A stretch of 64,000 bases of DNA from Sulfurovaceae bacterium (GCA_028714675.1 JAQTLV010000003.1:62001-126000); one strand, 5' to 3'; counted from the first letter of the stretch, positions 28,397-36,762 are shown. Numbers and translations: made by a program. The notes: a model not told the origin generated them from the letters alone.

Positions 28397-29463
28397 TGTC
28401 AAAGAAATATAAAATTGGTGTAATAAGAGGCGATGGCATAGGTCCAGAAATCGTAACAGAAGCATTAAAAGTGCTTGACAAAGTAGGGTCTATTTGCAAT
28501 ATTGATTTTGAGTATAAAGAGATGTTACTTGGTGGTGCAGCAATCGATGCTACGGGTGTTCCATTTCCTCCTGAAACAAAAGATGGTGTAGAGAGTTGTG
28601 ATGCTGTACTTTTCGGTGCTATTGGTGGAGCTAAATGGGATAATCTAGATAGACATCTAAGACCAGAAAGTGGACTACTTGCCATAAGAGCCCATATGGG
28701 AACATTTGCAAATCTTCGTCCAGCTGTTGTTTATGATGAGTTGGTAAATGCCTCTACATTAAAACCAGAAGTGGTTAGCGGTGTTGATATTATGGTGGTT
28801 CGTGAACTTACAGGCGGAATTTATTTTGGACAACCAAGAGAATATTTAGCTGATCATGCTTACAACACTATGATATATACACGAAATGAAGTTGAGAGAA
28901 TCGCAAAAGTTGCTTTTGAGATTGCACAAAAAAGAGATAAAAGAGTATGTTCTGTTGATAAAGCAAATGTTCTTGAAGTTAGCCAATTTTGGAGAGATAT
29001 TGTTACAGAAGTTGCAAAAGAGTATCCAGAAGTTGAACTTAGCCATATGTATGTAGATAATGCAGCTATGCAGCTTATTAGAAATCCAAAACAATTTGAT
29101 GTTATATTGACTAGTAATTTATTTGGAGATATTTTATCAGATGCTGCTAGTATGTTAAGTGGATCAATCGGACTTCTTCCAAGTGCAAGTACAGGGAAAG
29201 GCGTTGGTTTATTTGAGCCTATTCACGGCTCAGCACCAGATATAGCAGGTCTTGGAATCGCAAATCCATTGGCTACCATATCAAGTGCTGCAATGATGTT
29301 AAAATATGCATTAAATGAGATAAAAGCATCTGAGAAAATAGATAATGCTATAAAAGAAGCATTGAAAGATGGTTATAGAACAGGAGATATTGGCGCATAT
29401 GATGCAAAAACAATATGTAACTGTTCACAAATTGGAGATGTAATAGTCTCGTATATTAAATAA
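28396..29463 (+). CDS. leuB: 3-isopropylmalate dehydrogenase
   Basis: Oxidises and decarboxylates 3-isopropylmalate with NAD in leucine synthesis. The 355-residue product has [13 protein letters not shown] at the N terminus, the substrate arginines in [27 protein letters not shown], and the metal and NAD segments [16 protein letters not shown] and [12 protein letters not shown]. Coupled to leuD by a one-base overlap. Confidence 0.97.
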   Translation: MSKKYKIGVIRGDGIGPEIVTEALKVLDKVGSICNIDFEYKEMLLGGAAIDATGVPFPPETKDGVESCDAVLFGAIGGAKWDNLDRHLRPESGLLAIRAHMGTFANLRPAVVYDELVNASTLKPEVVSGVDIMVVRELTGGIYFGQPREYLADHAYNTMIYTRNEVERIAKVAFEIAQKRDKRVCSVDKANVLEVSQFWRDIVTEVAKEYPEVELSHMYVDNAAMQLIRNPKQFDVILTSNLFGDILSDAASMLSGSIGLLPSASTGKGVGLFEPIHGSAPDIAGLGIANPLATISSAAMMLKYALNEIKASEKIDNAIKEALKDGYRTGDIGAYDAKTICNCSQIGDVIVSYIK

Positions 29464-29477
29464 CGAATGGATAAATC

Positions 29478-30314
29478 ATGAGTATAAAAGCTAGAGTTTT
29501 AATTGATTGTGATGATGAAAAAGGTTTAGTGTATAAAATCTCAAAAGTCTTTTTTGATAAAAATTTAAATATAGAAAGCAATCAAGAATTTGTTGATAGT
29601 CAAACTAATAGATTTTTCATGAGAACAGTTGTAACTGGAGAATTTGATCCATCATCACTGCAAAAAGAACTTATAGCTTTATTATCAAACAATTCAAACA
29701 TAAAAGTTATTATGCCTCAAAAAAAGAAAATAGTAATCATGGCAACCAAAGAGTCACATGCTCTAGGTGATATACTCATAAGACATCAAGATGATGAACT
29801 TGATGCTGAGATAGTTGCAGTTATTGCAAATCACGACACTTTACAACAGTTAGTAAGAAGATTTGATATTCCATTTTTTCATGTTGGTGCAGAAGGCATG
29901 AGTAGAGAAGAACATGAAGAGGTTATTGTAAATCTATTGAAAGGATTCGAGTTTGATTATATAGTATTGGCTAAATATATGAGAATCTTGACTTCAGATT
30001 TTGTATCACATTTTACGGGCAAAATCATCAATATCCACCACTCATTCTTGCCAGCCTTTATAGGAGCAAATCCATACAAACAAGCTTTTGAGCGAGGTGT
30101 AAAAATCATAGGAGCAACAGCTCATTTTGTAACAAATGATCTTGATGAAGGACCAATTATTTCACAAGATGTAATACCAGTAAATCATAGATTTGATTGG
30201 ATGGATATGCAGCGTGCAGGAAGAGATGTAGAAAAAATTGTTTTATCTCGTGCATTAAATCTTGTTCTTTCTGATAGAATTTTTCTAAATGGAAACAAAA
30301 CGATAGTTTTTTAA
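29478..30314 (+). CDS. purU: Formyltetrahydrofolate deformylase
   Basis: Hydrolyses 10-formyl-THF to formate and THF, balancing one-carbon pools and feeding formate to PurT. The 278-residue product has an N-terminal ACT domain (about 1-80) and a formyltransferase-fold domain with KYMRILTSDFV, NIHHSFLPAFIGANPY and ATAHFVTNDLDEGPII, carrying the catalytic His and Asp. It lies 14 bases after leuB and directly before trmL. Confidence 0.95.
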   Translation: MSIKARVLIDCDDEKGLVYKISKVFFDKNLNIESNQEFVDSQTNRFFMRTVVTGEFDPSSLQKELIALLSNNSNIKVIMPQKKKIVIMATKESHALGDILIRHQDDELDAEIVAVIANHDTLQQLVRRFDIPFFHVGAEGMSREEHEEVIVNLLKGFEFDYIVLAKYMRILTSDFVSHFTGKIINIHHSFLPAFIGANPYKQAFERGVKIIGATAHFVTNDLDEGPIISQDVIPVNHRFDWMDMQRAGRDVEKIVLSRALNLVLSDRIFLNGNKTIVF

Positions 30315-30788
30315 ATGTTCAATATTGTTTTAATCAATCCCCAAATTCCACCAAATACAGGAACAATTGGAAGGCTTTGCGTAAATTTGGGCGCAACATT
30401 GCATTTAGTTAAACCGCTAGGATTTTCCATAGATGATAAAGAGGTAAAAAGAGCAGGACTTGATTATTGGGAAAAGTTGGATTTAAAAGTATGGGAAAGC
30501 ATAGATGAATTTTTAGAAAACAATACGATAGATGATAGATTTCATTTTGCTACAACAAAGACTAAAAATTTATATTTCAAAAGCAGTTATAAGGCAGGAG
30601 ATTATCTTGTTTTTGGCTCAGAGACCAAAGGCATACCAAGCGAGATTTTAGAGGCAAATCCTCAAAAATGCATAACAATACCTATGAGTAGTGAAAATGG
30701 GAGAAGTTTAAATCTAGCCCTTAGTGTAGGCATCGTAACTTATGAGGCAGTTAGACAAAATTTCGAAACAATAAAGGATGATTTATAA
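30315..30788 (+). CDS. trmL: tRNA (cytidine34/uridine34-2'-O)-methyltransferase TrmL
   Basis: SPOUT-class methyltransferase acting on the wobble base of tRNA-Leu in E. coli. The 157-residue length fits. Seen: NIVLINPQIPPNTGTIGRLC at the N terminus, then the SAM knot motifs LVFGSETKGIP and ITIPMSSENGRSLNLALSV. The ATG follows the purU stop directly. Assignment at family level is firm; the exact tRNA target is by homology. Confidence 0.92.
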   Translation: MFNIVLINPQIPPNTGTIGRLCVNLGATLHLVKPLGFSIDDKEVKRAGLDYWEKLDLKVWESIDEFLENNTIDDRFHFATTKTKNLYFKSSYKAGDYLVFGSETKGIPSEILEANPQKCITIPMSSENGRSLNLALSVGIVTYEAVRQNFETIKDDL

Positions 30789-30929
30789 ATGGAGACAAAA
30801 GAGATAATTTACTATGTGGCACTAACTTTATTTATAGCTATTACAGTACTAAATATTAGAAGTTATTATAGAGGCAAATTTGACGAAGAGTGGAAGAGAA
30901 AAGATACAGAAGAAGAGAATAACTCTTAA
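30789..30929 (+). CDS. Small single-pass membrane protein (46 aa), unknown
   Basis: A short gene starting with ATG immediately at the trmL stop. The product has a membrane helix at about residues 7-23 (EIIYYVALTLFIAITVL) followed by a highly charged tail rich in Arg, Lys, Glu and Asp. AAAGGATG just upstream can serve as ribosome site. CcoQ-like or other small respiratory subunits share this shape, but nothing else supports that. Coding is supported by its tight junction, by codon use like its neighbours and by the clean helix. Confidence 0.65.
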   Translation: METKEIIYYVALTLFIAITVLNIRSYYRGKFDEEWKRKDTEEENNS

Positions 30930-30936
30930 CCACCTC

Positions 30937-30956
30937 TTTACCTAATGTAAGGTAAA
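30937..30956 (+). terminator. Weak stem-loop before glyS
   Basis: A 7-base-pair stem (TTTACCT with AGGTAAA) and 6-base loop follow the small membrane-protein gene. There is no T run after it. It may end the leuD-trmL transcript. Confidence 0.35.
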
Positions 30957-30990
30957 ATATATAACTTTATTTTATAGGAAATTTAATCTT

Positions 30991-32994
30991 ATGTACGCAA
31001 AATTATTGGTAGAAGTTGGAGTTGAAGAGCTTCCAGCAATCCCACTTTTAAAAATCATAGACAATATAAAATCATCTTGGAAAGATATTTTGGATAAATA
31101 TATGCTTTCAAGTGAATTTGAATTTTATTATACTCCGAGACGATTGGTTTTGATTCACGATGCCATGCCACTTAAACAAGCAGATTCGGACATCGAGCTT
31201 TTTGGACCTCCAACAGCAATAGCCATAAAAGATGGCACTCCAACACCAGCAGGGACAAGTTTCGCCAATAAATGTGGCGTTGATTTTGGTAAGCTTTCCA
31301 CAACTCTCGATAGAGGCAAAGAGGTGCTTTACTATAAGAGTAAAAAAGAGGGAGTTGATACTGTTTTATTGCTAGAGGATATGATAAAAGAGTGGGTAAG
31401 CTCTATGGCATTTGGGAAAATGATGAGATGGGGCGAAAGAAGCGACGAATTTATAAGACCGATTAGATGGCTTCAAGTTAGACTTAACGATGAAATTGTA
31501 GATGCTGAACTTTTTGGTGTTAAAAGTAGCAACTTTACATATGTTCATAGAATGAAAAGCTTTGAAAAACAAGAAGTTGTAAAAGTGAGCGATTTTGAGA
31601 ATATCCTCAAAAATGGAAATGTATTGCTTGATCCAAATAGTAGAAGAGAGTTAATCCTCCAAGAGTTTGATGTACTTCAAAAAAACAACGATATAACTAT
31701 AGAGATAGATGAAGAGCTGCTTGATGAGGTTGTGGCAATTACTGAAAATCCAAAGGCACTTTTAGGTAGTTTTGATCAATCTTTTCTTGAGCTTCCACCT
31801 GAAGTTATCATAACTTCGATGAAAGAAAATCAAAGATATTTTCCTGTGTTTCAAGGAGATAAGTTATCAAATCATTTCGTAGTAGTAAGCAATGCTTTGA
31901 CAAATGATTATAGCAAGGTTATATCAGGTAATGAGAGGGTTTTAAAGCCTCGCCTTAGTGATGCTATGTTCTTCTATAAAAATGACCTAAAAAGAGGACT
32001 TAAAACAGATGGGCTTGAGCTTGTGCAGTTTATGGATGGACTTGGAACGGTAGCTGACAAGATAGAGCGAGAAGAGAAAATCGCACTCAATTTGGCAAAC
32101 AAATTCGGTGTTGACGGTAAAAAGATAAGCCAAGCTATCAGACTCGCCAAAGCGGACCTTACAAGCGAAATGGTCTATGAATTTACAGAACTTCAGGGAC
32201 TTATGGGGTACTACTATGCAAAAGCATTAAATCTTGATAGCGATGTATGTTTGGCGATCAAAGAGCAGTATATGCCGGTAGGCGAGGGGGGCGATCTTCC
32301 AAGCACGCTTTTTAGTGCTATCGTTGCTCTGTCTATAAAACTTGATACGCTCATTGGTCTCTTTAGTGTCGGCAAGATTCCAACCGGCTCCAAAGATCCT
32401 TTTGCACTGAGACGAGCCGTGAATGGGATCGTGCGTGTCGTTTTAGAATTTGACCTGCCTTTTGATATAGATGCGATGCTACAAGAGCTCTCAGCAGGAT
32501 ATCAAGAGTTTGATTTAGAGAAATTGAAAGCTTTTATGATGGAGAGAATCTCAAAAAGCTTGGATATGAATCCCTCTATCGTCAATGCAGTATTGGGTTC
32601 AGGCGAAAGCGATATAGTCAAGATATTTAAAAAATGCGCAGCATTAGATAGCATCGTTAGCGGAGCTGACTTTAAAGATATATCTATCACATTTAAAAGG
32701 GTGGCAAATATATCAAAAGATGTAGAGAGTCTTGATGTTGATGAGGGGAGATTTGAACTTGATGAAGAGAAGCGTTTATATAGAGAGTTCAAAGAGATAA
32801 CCTCAAAGAGTTATGACAGTTACGAGGACAATCTAAAAGCTCTCTTTTCTCTAAAAGATTCTCTTGATAATTACTTTGACAAAGTTATGGTAAACAGTGA
32901 TGATATATCTTTGAAAAATAATCGCTTGGCTACAATCGGACAAATTTATAATAGTTTCAAAGACATCGCCGATATAAAAGAGATAACTATCTAA
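30991..32994 (+). CDS. glyS: Glycyl-tRNA synthetase beta subunit
   Basis: Beta chain of the alpha2-beta2 bacterial glycyl-tRNA synthetase; glyQ is not in the window. The 667-residue product has LLVEVGVEELPA at the N terminus, FGPPTAIA, FIRPIRWLQ, MKENQRYFPVF and NERVLKPRLSDAMFFY, and the HD-like region KIPTGSKDPFALRRAVNGIVR. By my counts the stretch at about 32280-32460 is near 50% GC, while other parts of the gene run at 30-35%. The stop overlaps the next ATG by one base. Confidence 0.97.
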   Translation: MYAKLLVEVGVEELPAIPLLKIIDNIKSSWKDILDKYMLSSEFEFYYTPRRLVLIHDAMPLKQADSDIELFGPPTAIAIKDGTPTPAGTSFANKCGVDFGKLSTTLDRGKEVLYYKSKKEGVDTVLLLEDMIKEWVSSMAFGKMMRWGERSDEFIRPIRWLQVRLNDEIVDAELFGVKSSNFTYVHRMKSFEKQEVVKVSDFENILKNGNVLLDPNSRRELILQEFDVLQKNNDITIEIDEELLDEVVAITENPKALLGSFDQSFLELPPEVIITSMKENQRYFPVFQGDKLSNHFVVVSNALTNDYSKVISGNERVLKPRLSDAMFFYKNDLKRGLKTDGLELVQFMDGLGTVADKIEREEKIALNLANKFGVDGKKISQAIRLAKADLTSEMVYEFTELQGLMGYYYAKALNLDSDVCLAIKEQYMPVGEGGDLPSTLFSAIVALSIKLDTLIGLFSVGKIPTGSKDPFALRRAVNGIVRVVLEFDLPFDIDAMLQELSAGYQEFDLEKLKAFMMERISKSLDMNPSIVNAVLGSGESDIVKIFKKCAALDSIVSGADFKDISITFKRVANISKDVESLDVDEGRFELDEEKRLYREFKEITSKSYDSYEDNLKALFSLKDSLDNYFDKVMVNSDDISLKNNRLATIGQIYNSFKDIADIKEITI

Positions 32995-34091
32995 TGCTTT
33001 ACGATACTATAGTCGTTGGAGCAGGGATTGCTGGCTGTAGTGTTGCTTATTTTTTAAAACAAAAAGACCAAAAAGTTTTACTTATAGACAAAGCAGAAAT
33101 TGCAAGTGGCGGAAGTGGGGCTGCTGGAGCATTTTTATCGCCAAAGATAGGAGTGAGTTCGCCGCTTAAAGATTTAACAGATGAAGCATTTGCTTTTACC
33201 ATAGATTTTTATGAAAAGAATTTTCCTCATTATTATCACAAAACAGGTGTGATACGAGTTCCAAAAGATGAAATTGATGCTTCAAAAACTTCAAAATATT
33301 CAAAATTTCACAATGCAAAATATGAAGAACTTACCCCAAGTAAAATAAGTCAATATGGTTTTAATGTCAGATATAACTCAACTCTGTTTTTTGACGGTGG
33401 CACATGTGATGCAAAAGAGATTTGTACACAATTAACAAAAGACATCGACTTTCTTTGTTTGAATGTGGGAAATATAACTAAAATAGACGATATATGGATA
33501 GTTGGAGATGTAAGAGCAAAAAATATCATTCTCTCAACAGGTTTTGAAAATAATCTTTTTGATATGAGATATATGGGCATCAAAGGTACTTGGGGAAATA
33601 GGGGAGATTTTAGCTCACAGCTTAGTCTGGATGTGAGTATGCATGAATCACTTTCCATCTCAGCCAATATGGGTGGAGTTATCAAACTTGGTGCTACTCA
33701 TGAGTTAGAAGTTATGGACAAAAAGCCATGTGATGATAGCAAATCTTATGAGCTTTTAGAAAAAGCATCAAATATCATCGATACAAGCGATTTTAAGCTC
33801 ATAAAAACATATTGTGGGATGAGAAGTGGCAGTAGGGACTTTGCGCCTGTTGTAGGCAAAGTAATAGATGTTAAGAGGATGTTTGAGTATCCATATATAC
33901 TTGATGGCAGAAAATACCCGATTCTTTATCATGAAAATCTATTTATCTTAAATGGACTTGGCGCTAGAGGATTTGTACTCGCACCGTATCTTGGCAATGA
34001 GTTGGCAAATCTGATAGTCGAGAAAAAGCCTATGGATAAAAGAGCAGATAGTGATAGGCTTTTTTGGAATTGGGTTAGGAAAGTGAAGTAA
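32994..34091 (+). CDS. FAD oxidoreductase resembling the MnmC oxidase domain
   Basis: A 365-residue DAO-fold flavoprotein. The FAD motif VVGAGIAGCSVAYFL is at the N terminus. The following SGGSGAAGAFLSPKIG and the C-terminal GLGARGFVLAPYLGNELAN resemble the oxidase half of MnmC, which removes carboxymethyl from cmnm5s2U34 of tRNA. The MnmD methyltransferase half is absent here. Alternatively it is another amino-acid oxidase of the family. It overlaps glyS by one base, so it is probably cotranscribed with a tRNA-related gene, which mildly favours the MnmC reading. Confidence 0.65.
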   Translation: MLYDTIVVGAGIAGCSVAYFLKQKDQKVLLIDKAEIASGGSGAAGAFLSPKIGVSSPLKDLTDEAFAFTIDFYEKNFPHYYHKTGVIRVPKDEIDASKTSKYSKFHNAKYEELTPSKISQYGFNVRYNSTLFFDGGTCDAKEICTQLTKDIDFLCLNVGNITKIDDIWIVGDVRAKNIILSTGFENNLFDMRYMGIKGTWGNRGDFSSQLSLDVSMHESLSISANMGGVIKLGATHELEVMDKKPCDDSKSYELLEKASNIIDTSDFKLIKTYCGMRSGSRDFAPVVGKVIDVKRMFEYPYILDGRKYPILYHENLFILNGLGARGFVLAPYLGNELANLIVEKKPMDKRADSDRLFWNWVRKVK

Positions 34092-34107
34092 TAACTTTTA
34101 AGCATAG

Positions 34108-34119
34108 GGGATATAAAGG
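34108..34119 (+). repeat. Imperfect direct repeat, left of orphan nuclease
   Basis: GGGATATAAAGG here resembles GGGTATAAAGG at 35119-35129 on the other side of the nuclease gene, differing by one base gap. The pair could be a relic of insertion boundaries, but a chance match in A/T-rich DNA is possible. Confidence 0.25.
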
Positions 34120-34212
34120 TCGAGGAAAAGTTTGTGATATGATTATCTATAAAGAAAAAAGAGGAGAATGTTGTGCTATCACTATCAACTAACCCATTGA
34201 TTCTTAATTGTC

Positions 34213-35109
34213 TTGATTGTAGAAAAAAATGACAAAGAAATTAGATTGAAGAAATTATTTGAAGCTACTAATCCTAGCTATCATCCTGCCTACAATACTA
34301 TTGTTAGTGGAAAGTTAGCAAAAAAATCTAAAGATTTTTATCAAAAACTATATGCATTATATCAAAAAAATGAGTGTGAAGAAAAAAATTTTTTAGATGG
34401 TGTTAAAAAACAGTGGTATCCAAGAATCTGGGAAATGTATTTTACTTGCCAATTAGCCGAACTTGGATTTGATATCAGTTGTCCCAAAGGCAATGCACCT
34501 GACATAAAACTAAAAATAGGCGACCAAGTTATTTGGATTGAATGCACGGTTATTTCCAAAGGTAAAGATGCTGTAATCGAACATGAAGATGGCGAGGTTC
34601 ATGAATTAAACGATGAAGATTATATTCTAAGAATAACATCAGCATTGAACTCGAAATATAATCAAATCCAGACCCATAAGAAATCCAGGATAATAGGTAA
34701 AAACGATATTGTCTTAATTGCAATAAATACAGGGGAATTACAGCTTGCAGAAATAGCCCAGACAGATTATCCTCTAATACATAAAGCTCTTTATGGTATT
34801 GGAAATATGGAATGGAATGTTTCAAAAGACGAAGTTAAAAATACACAAAGACAAAAAATAACAAAAAAAACAACAGAAATCAAGACCAACTTATTTACAA
34901 CAAAAGAATATAAAAATATAAGCGGAGTTATCTTTTCAGATTGGAAAACTATTCAAATTGAAAAAAAATTAAAAGATGATTTTGAACTGACTCATAACCT
35001 TTTTGCAAAAAACAAATTGACTAAAGGCACTTTTAAAATTGGTATAGAGTATTTGCCATATGAAAGTAATGGCGTAGGTGGTTTTGAAAAAGTTGAATAC
35101 AACACCTAA
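34213..35109 (+). CDS. Orphan PD-(D/E)XK-like nuclease, unknown role
   Basis: A 298-residue cytosolic protein outside the housekeeping set. The core looks like a PD-(D/E)XK nuclease: helix YPRIWEMYFTCQLAELGF (with Glu74), then Pro96-Asp97, and WIECT at 108-112, where Glu110 fits the acidic site and Thr112 stands where Lys is usual; nearby Lys116 could substitute. A second region, ILRITSALNSKYNQI, is helical. No methyltransferase or other defence gene is adjacent. The TTG at 34213 has no ribosome site. A good site (GAGGAG) with GTG 34173 sits in another frame and would join this frame if one A were lost from the A7 tract near 34223-34229. Confidence 0.65.
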   Translation: MIVEKNDKEIRLKKLFEATNPSYHPAYNTIVSGKLAKKSKDFYQKLYALYQKNECEEKNFLDGVKKQWYPRIWEMYFTCQLAELGFDISCPKGNAPDIKLKIGDQVIWIECTVISKGKDAVIEHEDGEVHELNDEDYILRITSALNSKYNQIQTHKKSRIIGKNDIVLIAINTGELQLAEIAQTDYPLIHKALYGIGNMEWNVSKDEVKNTQRQKITKKTTEIKTNLFTTKEYKNISGVIFSDWKTIQIEKKLKDDFELTHNLFAKNKLTKGTFKIGIEYLPYESNGVGGFEKVEYNT

Positions 35110-35168
35110 CAAATCAGTGGGTATAAAGGCATAAAGGGGTCAGTCGCCACCTCAAAAATTCTCTCTCG

Positions 35169-35190
35169 TTCCACCTCTCCGTAGGTGGAA
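35169..35190. terminator. Stem-loop between orphan nuclease gene and bpt
   Basis: A perfect 8-base-pair stem (TTCCACCT with AGGTGGAA) and loop CTCCGT. It lies between two converging genes, so it may be a bidirectional terminator; it could also be a mobile-element hairpin. No T run on either side. Confidence 0.45.
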
Positions 35191-35198
35191 TGCATACT

Positions 35199-35212
35199 TA
35201 ACTTTAAAGTTA
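35199..35212. repeat. 14-base perfect palindrome
   Basis: TAACTTTAAAGTTA is a perfect inverted repeat without a spacer, 9 bases after the hairpin. It may be part of the same relic or a protein-binding site; neither can be shown here. Confidence 0.4.
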
Positions 35213-35263
35213 TAGACTTTTACATCAAGTGCGAAGTGATGGATATTTTTACTATATTTCTAT

Positions 35264-36007
35264 CTAAAATTCTACCCAGTTTGGTTCTTGGTCAATTGGC
35301 GGGAAGCCATCAAGAATCTCTTGTGGTTGAAAGTTAGTTTTGTATTTGAACGCTTCGCATCCATCTACCCAATATCCTAGATATATCCATGGCAGAGCCA
35401 TACTTTTTGCCAATGCAACTTGATAAATAAGTGAAAAAGTTCCGATTGATAGGTGTGAATATTCTGGATCATAATAGCAGTATATTGAGCTGATACCATC
35501 ATCTAATATATCTAGCAGATCAACACCAACTAGTTTTTCATCTTTAAAATACAAAACTTCCCTAGCAAAATTACTCGCTCCATCAACAAAGTTTTCAAAA
35601 TACTCTTTGCCGCTGATTTTTTTATATCTCCAGCCATCTTTTTCTTGTTTGTGAAAATGGTATTTATTGTAAAGGTCCAAGTGATGACTTGTGACGGTAG
35701 GTGCTTGTATGATTACTTTTGTATCTTCATTTCTTTTTATTGCTTTTTTTTGGCTTTTGCTCGGTACAAAATTTTTTACATCAATTCTAAGACTTTTACA
35801 CTCATTGCATCCTTGGCAAACAGGATAAAAATAATATCTACCAAATCTTCTCCAGCCTCTTTGTATAACTGCTGTTGCAAATGTTTGATTTGGTTGTGTT
35901 ACATATTTATAATGCATTCTTACTAATTTATTTGGTATGTAAGAGCATTCATAGTCCAACATTGAAAAATCAGTTGATGGCGGATTTAGCAAATCATTTT
36001 TATTCAT
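35264..36007 (-). CDS. bpt: Aspartate/glutamate leucyltransferase (Bpt)
   Basis: Adds Leu to proteins with N-terminal Asp or Glu, marking them for ClpS-ClpAP degradation. The 247-residue product has the ATE fold: the N-terminal cysteine cluster CSYIP and CQGCNECKSLR, then HLSIGTFSLIYQVALAKSM and YLGYWVDGCEAFKYKTNFQP. The Bpt form is favoured over eukaryotic-type Ate by length and bacterial context. Minus strand. A TATAAT ends only 7 bases before the ATG and no ribosome site is seen, so the mRNA may be leaderless. Confidence 0.92.
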   Translation of the reverse strand: MNKNDLLNPPSTDFSMLDYECSYIPNKLVRMHYKYVTQPNQTFATAVIQRGWRRFGRYYFYPVCQGCNECKSLRIDVKNFVPSKSQKKAIKRNEDTKVIIQAPTVTSHHLDLYNKYHFHKQEKDGWRYKKISGKEYFENFVDGASNFAREVLYFKDEKLVGVDLLDILDDGISSIYCYYDPEYSHLSIGTFSLIYQVALAKSMALPWIYLGYWVDGCEAFKYKTNFQPQEILDGFPPIDQEPNWVEF

Positions 36008-36014
36008 AACCGTG

Positions 36015-36020
36015 ATTATA
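36015..36020 (-). promoter_or_regulatory. -10 element (TATAAT, minus strand) next to the bpt start
   Basis: A perfect TATAAT on the minus strand with 7 bases between it and the bpt ATG. Transcription would begin at or next to the start codon. Confidence 0.5.
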
Positions 36021-36060
36021 CTAATTTTGTAGTAAAATTACACCAAAAAAAGATTTAATT

Positions 36061-36762
36061 ATGCTTCTTTATCAATCACCAAATGGTTATTGTTACAATA
36101 GTGATTCTATTTTCTTAGCACATTTTATAGCTTCTTTTTCTCCCAAAGGGAAAATGCTTGATGTTGGTTGTGGGATAGGTGTATTGTCGCTTATATTGGC
36201 AAGAGAATTTGATATAAAAGCAAACATTATAGATAAACAATCACATATGATAAATTTTGCAAAACATAATTTTGCTATCAATGAGATCGATGTTGAGTTT
36301 TTCAATGAAGATTTTATGGATTTTGAGCCTGAAGCAAAATTTGATGTTATCATCTCAAATCCACCTTTTTATAATCCAAGCGTATTGCAAAGTAACGAAA
36401 CAATCATAAATACTGCTAGATACGCTCATCATTTGCCGCTCGATGATTTTTTTAAAAAAGTACATAAAAATTTAACTCCTAGTGGCAAGTTTTTTTTCTG
36501 TTATGATGCTAAACAGATTGTAGATATTATCATTGCTCTTAAAAAATATCATTTAACACCAGAGGTTATAAGATTTGTTCATTCTAAAAAAGATAAAGAT
36601 TCAAAGTTGGTTATGATAGCTTGCAGACACAATTCAAAATCAGTTGCAAAAATAGTTAAACCATTGGTGGTTTTTGATGATGAAAATAATTATATGCAAG
36701 AAGCAAGTGAGGCGTTTAAGTTTGCTAATCTACATAGCATAAAAGGAGAAATGAATGAGTGA
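36061..36762 (+). CDS. TrmN6-like SAM-dependent methyltransferase
   Basis: A 233-residue methyltransferase of the TrmN6 (tRNA1-Val A37 N6) type. Seen: YNSDSIFLAHFI, SAM motif I LDVGCGIGVLSLILA (about 34-48), and the N6-adenine motif NPPFYNP (about 100-106). Target by family resemblance only. It is divergent from bpt, with TAAAAT at 36033-36038 as a possible -10, and has no clear ribosome site. It overlaps the next gene by 8 bases. Confidence 0.8.
   Translation: MLLYQSPNGYCYNSDSIFLAHFIASFSPKGKMLDVGCGIGVLSLILAREFDIKANIIDKQSHMINFAKHNFAINEIDVEFFNEDFMDFEPEAKFDVIISNPPFYNPSVLQSNETIINTARYAHHLPLDDFFKKVHKNLTPSGKFFFCYDAKQIVDIIIALKKYHLTPEVIRFVHSKKDKDSKLVMIACRHNSKSVAKIVKPLVVFDDENNYMQEASEAFKFANLHSIKGEMNE

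Larger units (their letters stand above)
35110..35263. other. Non-coding relic-like segment right of orphan nuclease
   Basis: No gene is visible in these 154 bases. The text AAAGGGGTCAGTCGCCACC at 35133-35151 is compositionally unlike the surroundings. It is followed by a hairpin (35169-35190) and a 14-base palindrome (35199-35212). Such GGGGTCAG-type text near a hairpin reminded me of ends associated with REP or IS200-like transposases, but no transposase is present and this is recollection, not a match. Confidence 0.35.

Noticed and set aside
32286-32291. G6 tract inside glyS
   Set aside because: Same reasoning; glyS is essential, and the tract encodes a conserved-looking Gly-rich turn.
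34173-34232. Short GTG frame as an independent small gene before the nuclease
   Set aside because: It is only 19 residues and runs straight into the A7 tract, so it is better treated as the displaced start of the nuclease gene.
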